From Actinomycetota bacterium (GTDB taxonomy: Bacteria; Actinomycetota; Acidimicrobiia; Acidimicrobiales; Ilumatobacteraceae): a DNA stretch of 43,544 nucleotides. Position 1 is the stretch's first letter, and each line of letters starts with the position of its first letter. The translations under genes and the position numbers were made by a program. The notes below the pieces were generated by a model that did no database searches, was not told the origin of the DNA, and saw nothing but the letters and a program-made list of their open reading frames with translations. Positions 1 to 9,051 of the stretch are shown one piece after another. The stretch lies in NCBI GenBank assembly GCA_027730505.1, contig JAQCGT010000011.1, positions 1 through 43,544 of the forward strand. The letters run 5' to 3'.

Positions 1-616
1 CTCGTTCGACTGGTGGCAGTCGATGTTTGCGGAACAACTCATCGAAACGGTGTTGATGGGCTTCGCTGCGTCGCTCATCTCACTCGTCGTGGCCATTCCT
101 ACGGGGTTTCTCGCGGCACGCAATGTTGCTCCGGCTCGCTGGATCTATGCGACGGCTCGCTTGTTCATTCTTGGCGTTCGTGCACTGCCTGATCTCATCG
201 TCGCGGTGATCTTCGTCGCGGCGCTCGGTCTTGGTCCCAAGCCCGGGGTACTCGCCCTGGCGATCGGTCTCTACGGTTTTGCGACCAAGTTGTTCGCCGA
301 CTCGATCGAAGAGGTCAAGGAGGGGCCGCGCGACGGGATTCGGGCAACCGGTGCTACACGTTTCCAGGAGGCCATTTCGGGTGTACTGCCGCAGGCGATG
401 CCGGCGATCGTCGGGAACTCGCTCTATCTGCTCGATGTCTCGATCCGCTCGTCGACCGTCCTCGGGATCGTTGGAGGTGGCGGCATCGGATTCGCCCTGC
501 TCCAGGGCGCCAAGCTGCTCAAGTGGGATCTGCTCGGCGGATTGCTCATCATCATCTTCTTCATCGTGTACGGCATCGAACTTCTCGCCGGCTGGGTTCG
601 TCGTCGGATCATCTGA
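1..616 (+). CDS. phnE: Phosphonate-type ABC transporter permease, 5'-truncated by window edge
   Basis: This is the C-terminal part of a PhnE-like inner-membrane permease that would pass phosphonate or a related oxyanion across the membrane with a PhnC-type ATPase and PhnD-type binding protein, neither of which is in the window. The frame is open from base 2, so the ATG at 23 is internal and the true start lies upstream. Visible family hallmarks are the FLAARNVAP segment after the first helix shown, LPDLIVAVIF, and the EAA-like cytoplasmic loop around DGIRATGATRFQ followed by VLPQAMP, which contacts the ATPase. Four to five hydrophobic helices can be seen, and the protein ends in a basic WVRRRII tail. 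It stops 12 bases before the next gene and is probably co-transcribed with it. The substrate cannot be fixed from the permease alone. Confidence 0.88.
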   Translation, partial: SFDWWQSMFAEQLIETVLMGFAASLISLVVAIPTGFLAARNVAPARWIYATARLFILGVRALPDLIVAVIFVAALGLGPKPGVLALAIGLYGFATKLFADSIEEVKEGPRDGIRATGATRFQEAISGVLPQAMPAIVGNSLYLLDVSIRSSTVLGIVGGGGIGFALLQGAKLLKWDLLGGLLIIIFFIVYGIELLAGWVRRRII

Positions 617-628
617 GGTCGAGTCGAC

Positions 629-1408
629 ATGACCGCATCGCTCGCCGAAATCCTGTCGGAGTGTTCTCATACGGCGTGGAGGGCCTACCGCCATGCGATG
701 GGAACGATGAGCCTCGAGGAGCGACGTCGGACGATCGGCGAGGGCGCAGATGGAACCGAGACCTTCCTCCTTGATGTCGTTGTCGAGGAACCGGTGCTCG
801 AGGTGCTTGAACGTCACGGAGTGAATGTCTTGTCCGAGGAGGTCGGATGGATCGATCGTGGTTCCAGCGTCACCGTCGTGATCGACCCAGTGGACGGCAC
901 CGCGAATGCCGCCGCCGGCGTTCCAATTGCGGCGTTCGCCGCCGCCGCTGTCGTTGATGAAGTGATCGAGGAGGCCAGGGTCCTCTGGTTCGATACCGGC
1001 CGCGAGTGGGCGGTCTCGCGCCGTGACGTTCGGCCATCGACGGTCACCGGCCGAACCGTGCTCGATGGAGCATCGGTATCGCTCCTTCGACCACGAGAGT
1101 CCACAGTGGAGGCGTGGTACCGACTTGCCGGGCAGTCATCGCGGGTTCGAGTACTCGGCTCGTCGGTGGTTGAGGCTTGCCTCGTTGCTGACGGTGCGAT
1201 CGATCTCTTCTGCGATCCGGGCGGCGATGTCCACCGGATTGTTGACATCGCCGCGACGAAGCTGTTGGTGGAGCAGGCAGGAGGCTGCGTGCTTGATCTT
1301 CATGCTCGCCCGTTCACCTTCGAGCCTGACCTCGGGCTTCGATGGAGTGGCGTGTTTGCAGCGAGCCCGGAGCTCGCCGACGCTGCGATCGCCTGCATTC
1401 TTGGTTGA
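629..1408 (+). CDS. Inositol monophosphatase family phosphatase
   Basis: This 259-residue protein belongs to the metal-dependent, Li-sensitive sugar-phosphatase superfamily (IMPase/FBPase/CysQ). The three metal-binding motifs are recognisable: SEE (LSEEVGWI), the signature DPVDGTAN, and a C-terminal VDIAATKLLVEQAGG corresponding to the usual WDxAAG...EAGG. The aromatic and His residues normally found after DGTxN are replaced by Ala (ANAAAG), and the Trp of the third motif is Val. The substrate pocket therefore differs from classical IMPase while the acidic ligands remain. The ATG at 629 follows a GAGG-like sequence. Its place directly behind a phosphonate-type permease suggests a role in organophosphate or phosphonate use, but myo-inositol-1-phosphate or another phosphomonoester is equally possible. 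Confidence 0.8.
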   Translation: MTASLAEILSECSHTAWRAYRHAMGTMSLEERRRTIGEGADGTETFLLDVVVEEPVLEVLERHGVNVLSEEVGWIDRGSSVTVVIDPVDGTANAAAGVPIAAFAAAAVVDEVIEEARVLWFDTGREWAVSRRDVRPSTVTGRTVLDGASVSLLRPRESTVEAWYRLAGQSSRVRVLGSSVVEACLVADGAIDLFCDPGGDVHRIVDIAATKLLVEQAGGCVLDLHARPFTFEPDLGLRWSGVFAASPELADAAIACILG

Positions 1409-1451
1409 TCGTCGCTGTTCCTCTGCGATCGGTGCACGGGCGTGCGAGAGT

Positions 1452-2294
1452 ATGAGGGTGCGCTGGTCCGGGTCGTTCATCTCCATGGTGCTGTCGCTCG
1501 CGTTGACCGTCAGCGCTTGTGGCAATGATGCTGAGCCCAGCTCGGCAGCGGTTGTGACCGAGCCCACATCCGCTGTGGCGACCACAACGACCCCGGCGAC
1601 GACAGCGGCGCCGGTGGCCACCACGAGTACGACGACGGTGAGCACGACGACCCCGGTGGCGCCAACGTCAACCACCACCGCACTGGAGGAACCGACGACC
1701 ACCACGACCGCTGCACCGACAACGACGGTGGCACCCGAGGTTGCGGCGCTCTCGCTCCGCCCCGACGGGGTCGGGCGATATCGGTTCGGGTCGGCCATCA
1801 TCCCGGTGATCGACGCACTCGTGGCTGTGCTCGGCGATCCGATCTCCGATGCCGCCTGGGAGTACCCGACTGAGTTCGGCGAGGGACGGCTCGATGCCTT
1901 CGGTGACTTCTCATTTCCCTACGAGTTCGGTCGCCAGACGTGTTTCGCCAACGAGTTCTGTGTTGAGGCCGGTGGCCCCGAATCGTCCGAGATGACGTTC
2001 GTCGGATGGACCCAGAGCGAGGGACCTGAGTCCCTCGTCACCACCTTGGGGATCACCATCGGCAGTGTGTGGTCCGACAACGCACGAGTGATGTCCGTCG
2101 ATGAGGGCGGCTGTCTGTCCTTCGGCACCGGGGCGTCCGGTGGGATCGACCTTCAACTGCAGTCGTCGGGTGCTCTCTTCAGCGCCCCCGATGGCTCGGG
2201 TGGATACACCATCGGTGAACCCGAGCCAGCCGATGTGATGGTGGTGGGCCTGTCCGCGGGCGATCTGCGCACGTTCATGTACGGCGACTGCTGA
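1452..2294 (+). CDS. Secreted lipoprotein with Thr-rich linker, unknown function
   Basis: The 280-residue protein begins with a lipoprotein signal peptide: basic MRVRW, a hydrophobic core and a VSAC lipobox, so Cys23 would be lipidated. Residues about 30-100 are a Thr/Ala/Pro/Val linker typical of wall-spanning actinobacterial proteins. The rest is a small globular domain of unrecognised family with several Cys (CFANEFC, GGCLSFG and a terminal DC), suggesting disulfides outside the cell. The frame stays open upstream to 1023, but that part lies inside the phosphatase gene in another frame, and the signal peptide decides for the ATG at 1452. It ends 4 bases before the next gene and so probably shares an operon with the two membrane proteins that follow. 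Function is unknown. Confidence 0.75.
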   Translation: MRVRWSGSFISMVLSLALTVSACGNDAEPSSAAVVTEPTSAVATTTTPATTAAPVATTSTTTVSTTTPVAPTSTTTALEEPTTTTTAAPTTTVAPEVAALSLRPDGVGRYRFGSAIIPVIDALVAVLGDPISDAAWEYPTEFGEGRLDAFGDFSFPYEFGRQTCFANEFCVEAGGPESSEMTFVGWTQSEGPESLVTTLGITIGSVWSDNARVMSVDEGGCLSFGTGASGGIDLQLQSSGALFSAPDGSGGYTIGEPEPADVMVVGLSAGDLRTFMYGDC

Positions 2295-2298
2295 TGCC

Positions 2299-4449
2299 AT
2301 GAGAATTTCTCTCGATCGAACCGAGGTCGACATCCGGCCCGGTCGGGCCGCACGAGTCACGGTTGAACTGCACAACACTGGCGATTCGGCCGACATGGTC
2401 TCGTTGTCGATCGACGTGCCCGGATCGGCGTGGGTGATGACCTCCCAGCCGGTGACTCGCGTGTCGCGGGCGGAGACGGTGTTCGTCATCGCTGAAGTGC
2501 AGGTCGGTCACGACGTCGCCGCCGGTGTTCACGACGCCGTGCTCTGGGCGCGGTCGGCCAGCGATCCTGGACGTTCGGTCGCCACCCGTCTGCGACTGAC
2601 GGTCGATCCGGTGCCCGGCGTCCGTCTGGTGCTCTCACCGTCGGTGCTCGACACCCGATCTGAGTCGTCGACTACCGGAACGGTCACCAATACGGGGAAC
2701 ACCCCTCTGTCGGTTTCGTTGGGAACCCGCGACCCGGCGGGGCAGGTTCGTTGCGAGATCAGCCCGTCGACCCTCACGCTGCCCGTCGGTGGATCGGCGG
2801 AGGTTGCGCTCGCCGTGTCGGTGCCACGGCGCACCATCGGGTCGACCACCCGTCGTCTCATTGGCGTCGACGTCTCTGCCACCTCACCCACCGGTGAGAT
2901 CACGACGGAGGAATACGTCACCGTCAGGCATCGACCGGTGCTCGCCCGTGGCGCCGCTCGCTGGTTGTTCAGCGCGCTGGGGCTGGGTGCCGCTCTGATT
3001 GCGGCGTTTGCGTTGTGGTCGTCGGGGGGCGCTGAGCCGTCGAAGACACCGGCGCCCGGCTTCATCGTCGGCGGCGTCGAATCTGCTCCGACCGGCTCGG
3101 TGAACGGTGTCGTCGTGGCCACGTCCGACCGAGCCGGGGTGCCGAGGGTGACGATCGAGGGCCTGCGCGATGCCGGCGATGGCACCTTGACCTCGTATGG
3201 CAGGGTGGCCAGTGATGCCGAGGGTGCGTTCACCTTCGATGACCTCCCCGGCGGGACGTATCGACTCGCCTTCTCGGCCATCGGGTTCGATGACATTGTC
3301 GGTGACCCGTTTGTGGTGGTGCCGGGAACCGATCTCGAACTCGACGATGCATTCGTCGAAGGTCAGCCGGGGAGCGTGACCATGGCGCTCACCGTCGAAG
3401 ATCCGGCAGTTCTCGGCCCAGGCGGCCTGGTCACTGTCGACGCGGTCTCGGTGACCGACCGGGATGATGTCACGTCATTGAGTGTCGAGCCCGATTCCGA
3501 GGGCCGCGTCACGGTCCGACTCGATGACCTCACGTCGCCGTCGGTTCAGCGCGTCACGGTGTCAGCTGCTGGTCACACGGCGCGCGTGGTTGATGTTGTC
3601 GTCGGTGCTGGCGCTGATGTGACCGCTCCCGATCTCATCGTGACCGCCGAGGCCGGTGCGATCACCGGTCGGGTGATCGACACCGCTGCGGTGCCGCTCG
3701 GTGGCGTCACCGTTCGTGCAACCAGTGGGCCGGTGGTGTTCACCACGACCACCGATGCCGTGACCGGCACTTATGAGATGGCTGGGCTTCGTGCTGCTCG
3801 CACCTATGTCGTGCAGTTCTCGGCTGAGGGATATGCGCTGCAGACGCTGGCAGTCGACGTGGGCGCCGGCGAAACCGTCAATGAGGTCAATGGCACCTTG
3901 ATCGGTTCGTCGGGTTCACTCGCGGGCACGGTGACGACGTCCGACGGAACGCCGATCGGATCCGCTCGGGTCACGGTGCGGGGCGTCGACACGGTGACGA
4001 CCACCGCCACCCTCACATCGGTTGCCGCCAGCGGAGGACCAGGCTCGTATCGGGTGTCGGGACTGCCGGTGCCGGGCTCGTACACGGTGACCGTGACCGC
4101 CGATGGCTTCCGTCCGAGAACCGAGGCGGTGACCTTTGTGGTGGCGAGCGCTGACACGGTGCTCGATGTCGAGTTGGTGCCATCGACGGCATCGTTGACG
4201 GGGACCGTGTCGCTCGATGGGGCGGCGGTCGGTGGCGCAGTGGTCCGCCTCGATGACGGCTCGGAGACGCGATCGGTGGTTTCAGCGTCGAGCCCAGCGG
4301 GCGCCTACACATTCACCGGGCTGGTTCCCGGGTCGTACACGCTCTCCGCCTCGGTCGAGGGCGGCGGCGAATTCATCCGCTTGGTTCGTGTCTCTGCGGG
4401 TGACGCCCTCGACGTCGACCTATCGCTTGAGACAGGGGCGCCTGGCTGA
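2299..4449 (+). CDS. Bitopic membrane protein: two Ig-like domains, TM, CarboxypepD_reg repeats (paralogue 1)
   Basis: The 716-residue protein has no signal peptide. Residues 1-105 and 106-210 look like two Ig-like domains; the first resembles NEW3-type domains (VTVELHNTGD) and the second carries VTNTGNTPLSV. A basic stretch with RHRP precedes one transmembrane helix at about 222-241, and few positive charges follow, so the N terminus should be inside and the C terminus outside. Residues 260-716 hold about five CarboxypepD_reg-like beta modules, each with a G(x)V/I(x)G(x)V...G(x)Y pattern such as ITGRVIDTAAVPLGGVTV and LPGGTYRLAF. The same plan recurs in four other genes here. Its stop overlaps the next start (TGATG), implying translational coupling. 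A membrane or surface structural role is inferred; no catalytic motif is visible. Confidence 0.8.
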   Translation: MRISLDRTEVDIRPGRAARVTVELHNTGDSADMVSLSIDVPGSAWVMTSQPVTRVSRAETVFVIAEVQVGHDVAAGVHDAVLWARSASDPGRSVATRLRLTVDPVPGVRLVLSPSVLDTRSESSTTGTVTNTGNTPLSVSLGTRDPAGQVRCEISPSTLTLPVGGSAEVALAVSVPRRTIGSTTRRLIGVDVSATSPTGEITTEEYVTVRHRPVLARGAARWLFSALGLGAALIAAFALWSSGGAEPSKTPAPGFIVGGVESAPTGSVNGVVVATSDRAGVPRVTIEGLRDAGDGTLTSYGRVASDAEGAFTFDDLPGGTYRLAFSAIGFDDIVGDPFVVVPGTDLELDDAFVEGQPGSVTMALTVEDPAVLGPGGLVTVDAVSVTDRDDVTSLSVEPDSEGRVTVRLDDLTSPSVQRVTVSAAGHTARVVDVVVGAGADVTAPDLIVTAEAGAITGRVIDTAAVPLGGVTVRATSGPVVFTTTTDAVTGTYEMAGLRAARTYVVQFSAEGYALQTLAVDVGAGETVNEVNGTLIGSSGSLAGTVTTSDGTPIGSARVTVRGVDTVTTTATLTSVAASGGPGSYRVSGLPVPGSYTVTVTADGFRPRTEAVTFVVASADTVLDVELVPSTASLTGTVSLDGAAVGGAVVRLDDGSETRSVVSASSPAGAYTFTGLVPGSYTLSASVEGGGEFIRLVRVSAGDALDVDLSLETGAPG

Positions 4450-6887
4450 TGTACATCGCGCTCCGTCCCACCATGCTCGAGGTCGTCGCCGGTTCGTCGG
4501 CCACGATCGAGATCGCCGTGATCGACCCAGCCGGCGGTTCGCTCGACGGACTCTGCCTCGTGGTTGCAGGTGTCGAACCCGCGTGGGTGCGGCGCAGTGA
4601 TGGTGCCTCGACCGATGCACCGTTGACCGTCGTCGGCGACCGCGCAACTGCGGTTCTCGAGATCGCTGTTCCGGTTGACCACCCGTCAGTCGAACGGCTC
4701 GTGGCTATTGGTGTTCGTTCGTCGACGGGCGAGCGAGGCGTCGCGTTCGAGCGACTCCCGATAAGGGTTGTCGAGCGTCCGCCGGTGCGAGTGACCACCG
4801 ACCCGTCGATCGCTGATGGACGCTCGAGGGTCGAGGTGTCGTTGGTGGTCTCGAGCGAGGCTGCACGTGATCTGGTCGTCATCCCGGTGGGGGACGATTC
4901 GGAGGGATCGGTCGACTTCGATTTCGAGCGAGCCCGCCTAGAGGTTCCCGCTGGTGCCGATCGAACGGTGGGTGTGCGGCTGCGTGGAGGTCGACCGATC
5001 GTCGGTCGCACACAGCGGCGCACGGTTCAGGTCGGCGTTGACGCGGGTGAGCGAGTGATGGTCGACCTCCCGGTCGTTCACCGGCCGTTGCTGCCGTCAT
5101 GGCTGCTCGCAGCGGCGACGGCGCTGCTCGCCGTGATGCTGATTGTGGTGTTCACCGCCACCTCATGGCTGTCCGGATCGTCGACGTCCGAGGTGAGTCA
5201 GCCTCCAAGCGGTCCGGTTCAGGTGATCGACCTGGAACGACCGGGCGCGGTCGTGTCGGGTCGGGTGACCGACGCTGTCTTGGGTGATCCGGTGGCGGGG
5301 CTCGTCGTCGAGTTGTTCTCGATCGTTGATCCCGTCGATCCGGTGGCGGTGAGCGCAACCGACGTTGATGGCCGCTACTCGCTCATCGGCATTGGGCAGG
5401 GGTCGTACACATTGCGTGCGGTCGGCGCCGGATTTGTGCCGTCGTGGCTCGGAGACGTCGAACGGTTCGACGAGGCAGCGGCGATCGATGTCGGGTCGGA
5501 TGATGTCGATGTCGTCGACCTTGTGATCGAGGGCGTTCCCGGTCGGGTGCTCGGACGTCTGTCGGGCACCGATCTCGACGGAGTTGTCGTGCAGGCATCG
5601 ACGGTGGATGGTGCGTCGGCGGTGCTTTCGGCCGAGGTCTCGCGCGGAACAGGCGGTGTGTTCGAACTGCCAGGTCTCGCCACCCCGGCGCGGCATCGGT
5701 TGACGGTGATACGCGGTGATCGCGAGCTCACCGCAGTGGAGGTCGACCTCGGACCGGGCGCCGAGCGGGGCGACGTGACCATCGTGGTGCCGCCCGGTGA
5801 TGGTGTGATCACGGGCACGGTGACCACCGCTGCTGGACCTCTCGGTGGCGTGGCGGTGACGATCACCGATGGGGCGACCGAGGTGACGACATCGACATTG
5901 AGCCTCGGCGCAGTCGGAACGTTCGCAGTTGACGGCCTCGAGCTTCCCGGTCGGTACACGGTGACGGTTGCTCGCGATGGCTTTGCCGTACAGTCGGCGG
6001 CGGTCGATCTCACGGCGGCGCAGCCTTCAGCTGAGGTGTTGATCGAGGTGGCACCGGCAACGGGGTCGATCACCGGTCGGGTCGTCGGCCCTGATGGCGC
6101 CGGTGTCGGTGGCGTAACCGTGAGAGCCACATCCGATGGATTCGATCTGACGACGGTGTCGGTCGATGGTTCCGACGGCACGGATGCGGGGCGTTTTGTG
6201 TTGGGTGGGCTGCCAGCACCTGGCACGTTCACGCTCACCCTCAGCGCTGACGGGTATGTGAGCCGCTCTCAAGAGATCTCCCTCGTCGACGCAAGTGCCG
6301 GGCCCGGTGAGGTGACAGCGTCGCTCGTTCCGGCGACGGCGATGGTGTCGGGGGTGGTGACCGGACCGGACGGGAGTGCACTGTCGGGTGCGACGGTGAC
6401 CTTGTCCGATGGGGTGCGATCAACGACGACCCGCTCGGCTGATGATCCGGCCGGCGTGTACGAGTTTGTCGGTGTTGCGCCCGGGTCGCACACTGTCACC
6501 GTTCGAGTCGCCGGTGCGGCGCCGGTGGTGGTGCTCGTGGAGGTGTCAGCCGGCGAGTCGATCTCCTCGGATATCGCCGTCGGAGAGTCGGCGATGGTCA
6601 CCGGACGAGTGGTGTCGTCGGCGTCGGGCACGCCAGTTGCACCGGTGGTGGGCACAACTGTTCGACTGTTTCCTCTCGCTCGTTTCCCCGGCAGCAACGC
6701 CGATGCAGTCGCAACGGTGCTGACTGGCGTCGACGGCTCGTTCACCTTGACCGGCTTCGATACGCCGGGTGACTACGTGGTGGCGGTCGCGTCGCCATCG
6801 GCTCCAACCACGGTGGCTGTGTCGGTGACCGTTCGTCCGAGTGCGGGGACGGTGTCGTCTGTCGGCGATCTCGATCTCGCCGGCTAA
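4449..6887 (+). CDS. Bitopic membrane protein: two Ig-like domains, TM, CarboxypepD_reg repeats (paralogue 2)
   Basis: This 812-residue protein has the layout of the preceding gene. Two N-terminal beta domains (about 1-110 and 111-210) are followed by the pre-membrane motif VVHRPLLPSW, one helix at about 217-238, then a Ser/Thr/Pro linker and about six CarboxypepD_reg-like modules. Clear module starts are VVSGRVTDAV, ITGTVTTAAG, ITGRVVGPDG, VSGVVTGPDG and VTGRVVSSAS. The positive-inside rule puts the Ig-like part in the cytoplasm and the repeats outside. The ATG overlaps the previous stop by two bases. The gene ends one base before a convergent minus-strand gene. As with its paralogues, a scaffold or adhesive role is more likely than enzymatic activity. 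Confidence 0.8.
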   Translation: MYIALRPTMLEVVAGSSATIEIAVIDPAGGSLDGLCLVVAGVEPAWVRRSDGASTDAPLTVVGDRATAVLEIAVPVDHPSVERLVAIGVRSSTGERGVAFERLPIRVVERPPVRVTTDPSIADGRSRVEVSLVVSSEAARDLVVIPVGDDSEGSVDFDFERARLEVPAGADRTVGVRLRGGRPIVGRTQRRTVQVGVDAGERVMVDLPVVHRPLLPSWLLAAATALLAVMLIVVFTATSWLSGSSTSEVSQPPSGPVQVIDLERPGAVVSGRVTDAVLGDPVAGLVVELFSIVDPVDPVAVSATDVDGRYSLIGIGQGSYTLRAVGAGFVPSWLGDVERFDEAAAIDVGSDDVDVVDLVIEGVPGRVLGRLSGTDLDGVVVQASTVDGASAVLSAEVSRGTGGVFELPGLATPARHRLTVIRGDRELTAVEVDLGPGAERGDVTIVVPPGDGVITGTVTTAAGPLGGVAVTITDGATEVTTSTLSLGAVGTFAVDGLELPGRYTVTVARDGFAVQSAAVDLTAAQPSAEVLIEVAPATGSITGRVVGPDGAGVGGVTVRATSDGFDLTTVSVDGSDGTDAGRFVLGGLPAPGTFTLTLSADGYVSRSQEISLVDASAGPGEVTASLVPATAMVSGVVTGPDGSALSGATVTLSDGVRSTTTRSADDPAGVYEFVGVAPGSHTVTVRVAGAAPVVVLVEVSAGESISSDIAVGESAMVTGRVVSSASGTPVAPVVGTTVRLFPLARFPGSNADAVATVLTGVDGSFTLTGFDTPGDYVVAVASPSAPTTVAVSVTVRPSAGTVSSVGDLDLAG

Positions 6888-6888
6888 G

Positions 6889-7746
6889 TCAGCGCGCCTC
6901 GAGGCATAGCGCCTCGTCGGGGCTTTCGATCCAACCGATCCCATCACCGCACACGGCGGGTGACATGCGGACGATGCGTGGCCCTTCGGGATCGAGCCCA
7001 TCGGGGATCGCAAGGGAGCGAACGATGGCGAGTTTGACTCGATCACCAACATCGATGGGTCGTCCAGCGGCGAGGGTTGCGGCGTCAAGCGCGGTTCGGG
7101 TCTGCTTGCCGATAACGCCGTCGACGGTGATGACGACACCGAGGTCGGCGAGGATCTGCTGGGCCTCGCTGATCTCATCAGTGCTCAACGGATCGTCGGA
7201 GTATGTGACCGAAGCGGTCACGGTGAGGTCAGCGCCATCGCATGACGACGGGCTCACCAACCCGTCGGCGGCGGTGGTGACGCAGCTTCCGACGTCCCAT
7301 GTGGTGACAAGTACCGGAGCGAGCGTGGTGGTGGTGATGGGGGTGGTGGTGGTCGTCGGCGCCGCAGTGGTGGTGGTGGTGTCTTCGCTGTTGCGGTCCT
7401 GCCACCAGTCGATGCCGCGCGGCACAAACACGAACCCAAGCACGACCAACAGCGACACGGCCATCACGATGCCAGCGATGATGAACAGCTTCTTCGAGCC
7501 GCTACCGGCGTCGGCATCGTCGAGGGCGACGTCCTCGCCCCCCGGGGTGGTCTCGGCGCCTTCGGGCACCACCAGCTTGGTGCCGCGCGGGGCCTTGAAT
7601 CCCTTCGGTAACTGGGCATTGCCGGGCAACTTGATGTTGTTGAGACTCTTGCCGGTGTAGCGACGCGACCGTGATTCGAGCTTGGCGACGGCTGGAACTC
7701 GTCGACGTAATTCACGCCTGATCGCGTTGCCGACATTCATCGCCAT
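6889..7746 (-). CDS. Single-pass membrane protein with Thr-rich linker and PG_binding_1-like segment
   Basis: The 285-residue protein has a basic, probably disordered cytoplasmic N terminus (residues 1-85), one transmembrane helix at about 86-108 and a Thr/Pro linker at 121-142. The outer domain has four Cys that could form two disulfides. Within it, QQILADLGVVITVDGVIG followed by KQTRTALDAA resembles the peptidoglycan-binding PG_binding_1 repeat (LQxxLxxLG...VDGxxGxxT). A role in contacting the cell wall is therefore plausible but unproven. The frame is open further upstream to 7989, but that part overlaps the kinase gene; the ATG at 7746 (MAMNVG) or 7740 fits better. The kinase stop lies 22 bases upstream, so the two are probably one transcript. 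Confidence 0.7.
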   Translation of the reverse strand: MAMNVGNAIRRELRRRVPAVAKLESRSRRYTGKSLNNIKLPGNAQLPKGFKAPRGTKLVVPEGAETTPGGEDVALDDADAGSGSKKLFIIAGIVMAVSLLVVLGFVFVPRGIDWWQDRNSEDTTTTTAAPTTTTTPITTTTLAPVLVTTWDVGSCVTTAADGLVSPSSCDGADLTVTASVTYSDDPLSTDEISEAQQILADLGVVITVDGVIGKQTRTALDAATLAAGRPIDVGDRVKLAIVRSLAIPDGLDPEGPRIVRMSPAVCGDGIGWIESPDEALCLEAR

Positions 7747-7768
7747 GTCGAGCAGTCTCGCACAATTC

Positions 7769-8386
7769 CTACATTGGGGTACAGGGAGCAGGAAGGGCCA
7801 CGCTGATGCGAGTTCCGCCGTGCTCACCGGACCCGATGACGAGTTGACCGCCGATCCGATCGACGAGCTCACGCACGATTGCCAGCCCGAGCCTCCCGCT
7901 GCGTTCGGTGCTGTCGGGCAGAGCGGCTGGGCCAGGACCCTCATCGGTGATGATGATCGTCGGGCTCGATGCGAGCGTGCGCACCGCAATGGTGGTACCG
8001 GTCGGGCTGTGTCTGATCGCGTTGGTGATCAGGTTGGTGACGATGCGACGCACAGCACGCCCAGCGGTGTGCGCTGACGGACTCGGACCTAGACCGACAT
8101 CGAGGGTGTGATCGCCGGCGATCGGTCTGAGCATCTCGACGACGCTGCACACGATTTCGTCGAGGTCGACGTCAGTGGTCGGGTCGGGGCTGCCGGACAA
8201 CTCCGCAACCAGGTCGTCGAGTTCGTGTGCTGCTCGACGGGCTCCGGCGAGAAGTCGGCCGAGCTCGGGGTTGTCGTTGTCGGCAATGGCGAGGTCGAGA
8301 TAGCCGGCCAGTGCGTGAAGAGGAGAGCGCAGGTCGTGAACAATCCGCGATCGTTCGCTGTCGTGGGCCGTCTGATCGCCGGACAT
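7769..8386 (-). CDS. Short soluble sensor histidine kinase (HisKA + HATPase_c)
   Basis: The 205-residue protein is a minimal histidine kinase with no transmembrane helix and no sensor domain. The H box is RIVHDLRSPLHAL with phospho-acceptor His17. The N box is NLITNAIRHSP, G1 is ITDEGPGP and G2 is GRLGLAIV, so all ATP-binding boxes are present. The start chosen, MSGDQ at 8386, has an AGGA ribosome site 7 bases upstream; an alternative ATG lies at 8410. It must take its signal from a partner protein. The only response regulator in the window is at 40863, at the far side of the injection-system cluster; pairing is inferred from position only. It is divergent from the lipoprotein gene at 8527 and forms an apparent minus-strand operon with the wall-contact protein. 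Confidence 0.88.
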   Translation of the reverse strand: MSGDQTAHDSERSRIVHDLRSPLHALAGYLDLAIADNDNPELGRLLAGARRAAHELDDLVAELSGSPDPTTDVDLDEIVCSVVEMLRPIAGDHTLDVGLGPSPSAHTAGRAVRRIVTNLITNAIRHSPTGTTIAVRTLASSPTIIITDEGPGPAALPDSTERSGRLGLAIVRELVDRIGGQLVIGSGEHGGTRISVALPAPCTPM

Positions 8387-8526
8387 GGTCACATCCTGTC
8401 GGGAAATCACCGTTGTGCTGTTGTTGGAACGGTGTGAATCGAGTGACGGGTCGGTGGCGGTGCCCGACGAGTCTTTCGGACGTGCACAGCCAGTCCCGGC
8501 TCCCGCAGGAGCGATCCGTCGGCGCG

Positions 8527-9051
8527 GTGACCCGTCGCTCGACGACTCGTGTGGGAACGATTATCGCGGTCGCCCTCGGGGCCGGGACGCTGGCAGCTTG
8601 TGGTGGAGGCGGCGAGATCCGCGCCGAATCGGGCGAGGTCATCGCTTCCGGCTCGTGGTCGGTATTCGATCTCGAGGTCGGTGACTGCATCGACGACGCC
8701 GGCGCCGAAGGAGATATCAGCGAGGTGTTGCTTGTGCCGTGCGCCGATCCGCACACACAAGAGGTCTTCGCTACGGTCGAACACCCTGACGATGCGTACC
8801 CGGGAGCATCAGAGGTGGCGCTATGGGCGGACGCGCAATGTCTTGGCGAGTTGCAGTCGTCGCTTGGGCTCACGCTCGCTGACGGTCTCTTTGTGTCGTA
8901 TTTATTGCCGAGTTTCGACGGGTGGAACAAGAACTCGGACCGCACCGTCGTCTGCGTGCTTGTATTCCCAACGCGTGGATCGGTGAGTGGCTCCTACGTC
9001 AGCGGTGATGCTGTCGAGGTAGTTGTGACGACGACCGAGGCGGCGGCCTGA
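8527..9051 (+). CDS. Septum-formation-family lipoprotein
   Basis: With the GTG start the product has 174 residues. It begins with a lipoprotein signal peptide (TRRSTTR, hydrophobic core, lipobox LAAC with Cys25). The mature part carries VFDLEVGDCIDD and LVPCADPHTQEVFATVE, the pattern of the Septum_form family (VGDC...PC..PHxxEV), with further paired Cys. It would sit on the outer face of the membrane. An AGGAG lies 15 bases before the GTG, slightly far; GTG 8482 is an alternative start. Its stop overlaps the start of the PAAR-like gene (TGATG), tying this envelope lipoprotein by translational coupling to the spike tip of the injection system, which is unusual. Its role in the cluster is unknown. 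Confidence 0.72.
   Translation: MTRRSTTRVGTIIAVALGAGTLAACGGGGEIRAESGEVIASGSWSVFDLEVGDCIDDAGAEGDISEVLLVPCADPHTQEVFATVEHPDDAYPGASEVALWADAQCLGELQSSLGLTLADGLFVSYLLPSFDGWNKNSDRTVVCVLVFPTRGSVSGSYVSGDAVEVVVTTTEAAA

Noticed and set aside
80-817. Long minus-strand open frame opposite the permease and phosphatase
   Set aside because: It is a shadow of two well-supported plus-strand genes; its sequence is His/Arg/Asp rich with no family resemblance.
2299-4449. Carboxypeptidase function for the CarboxypepD_reg proteins
   Set aside because: Only the regulatory-like beta modules are seen; there is no zinc peptidase domain.
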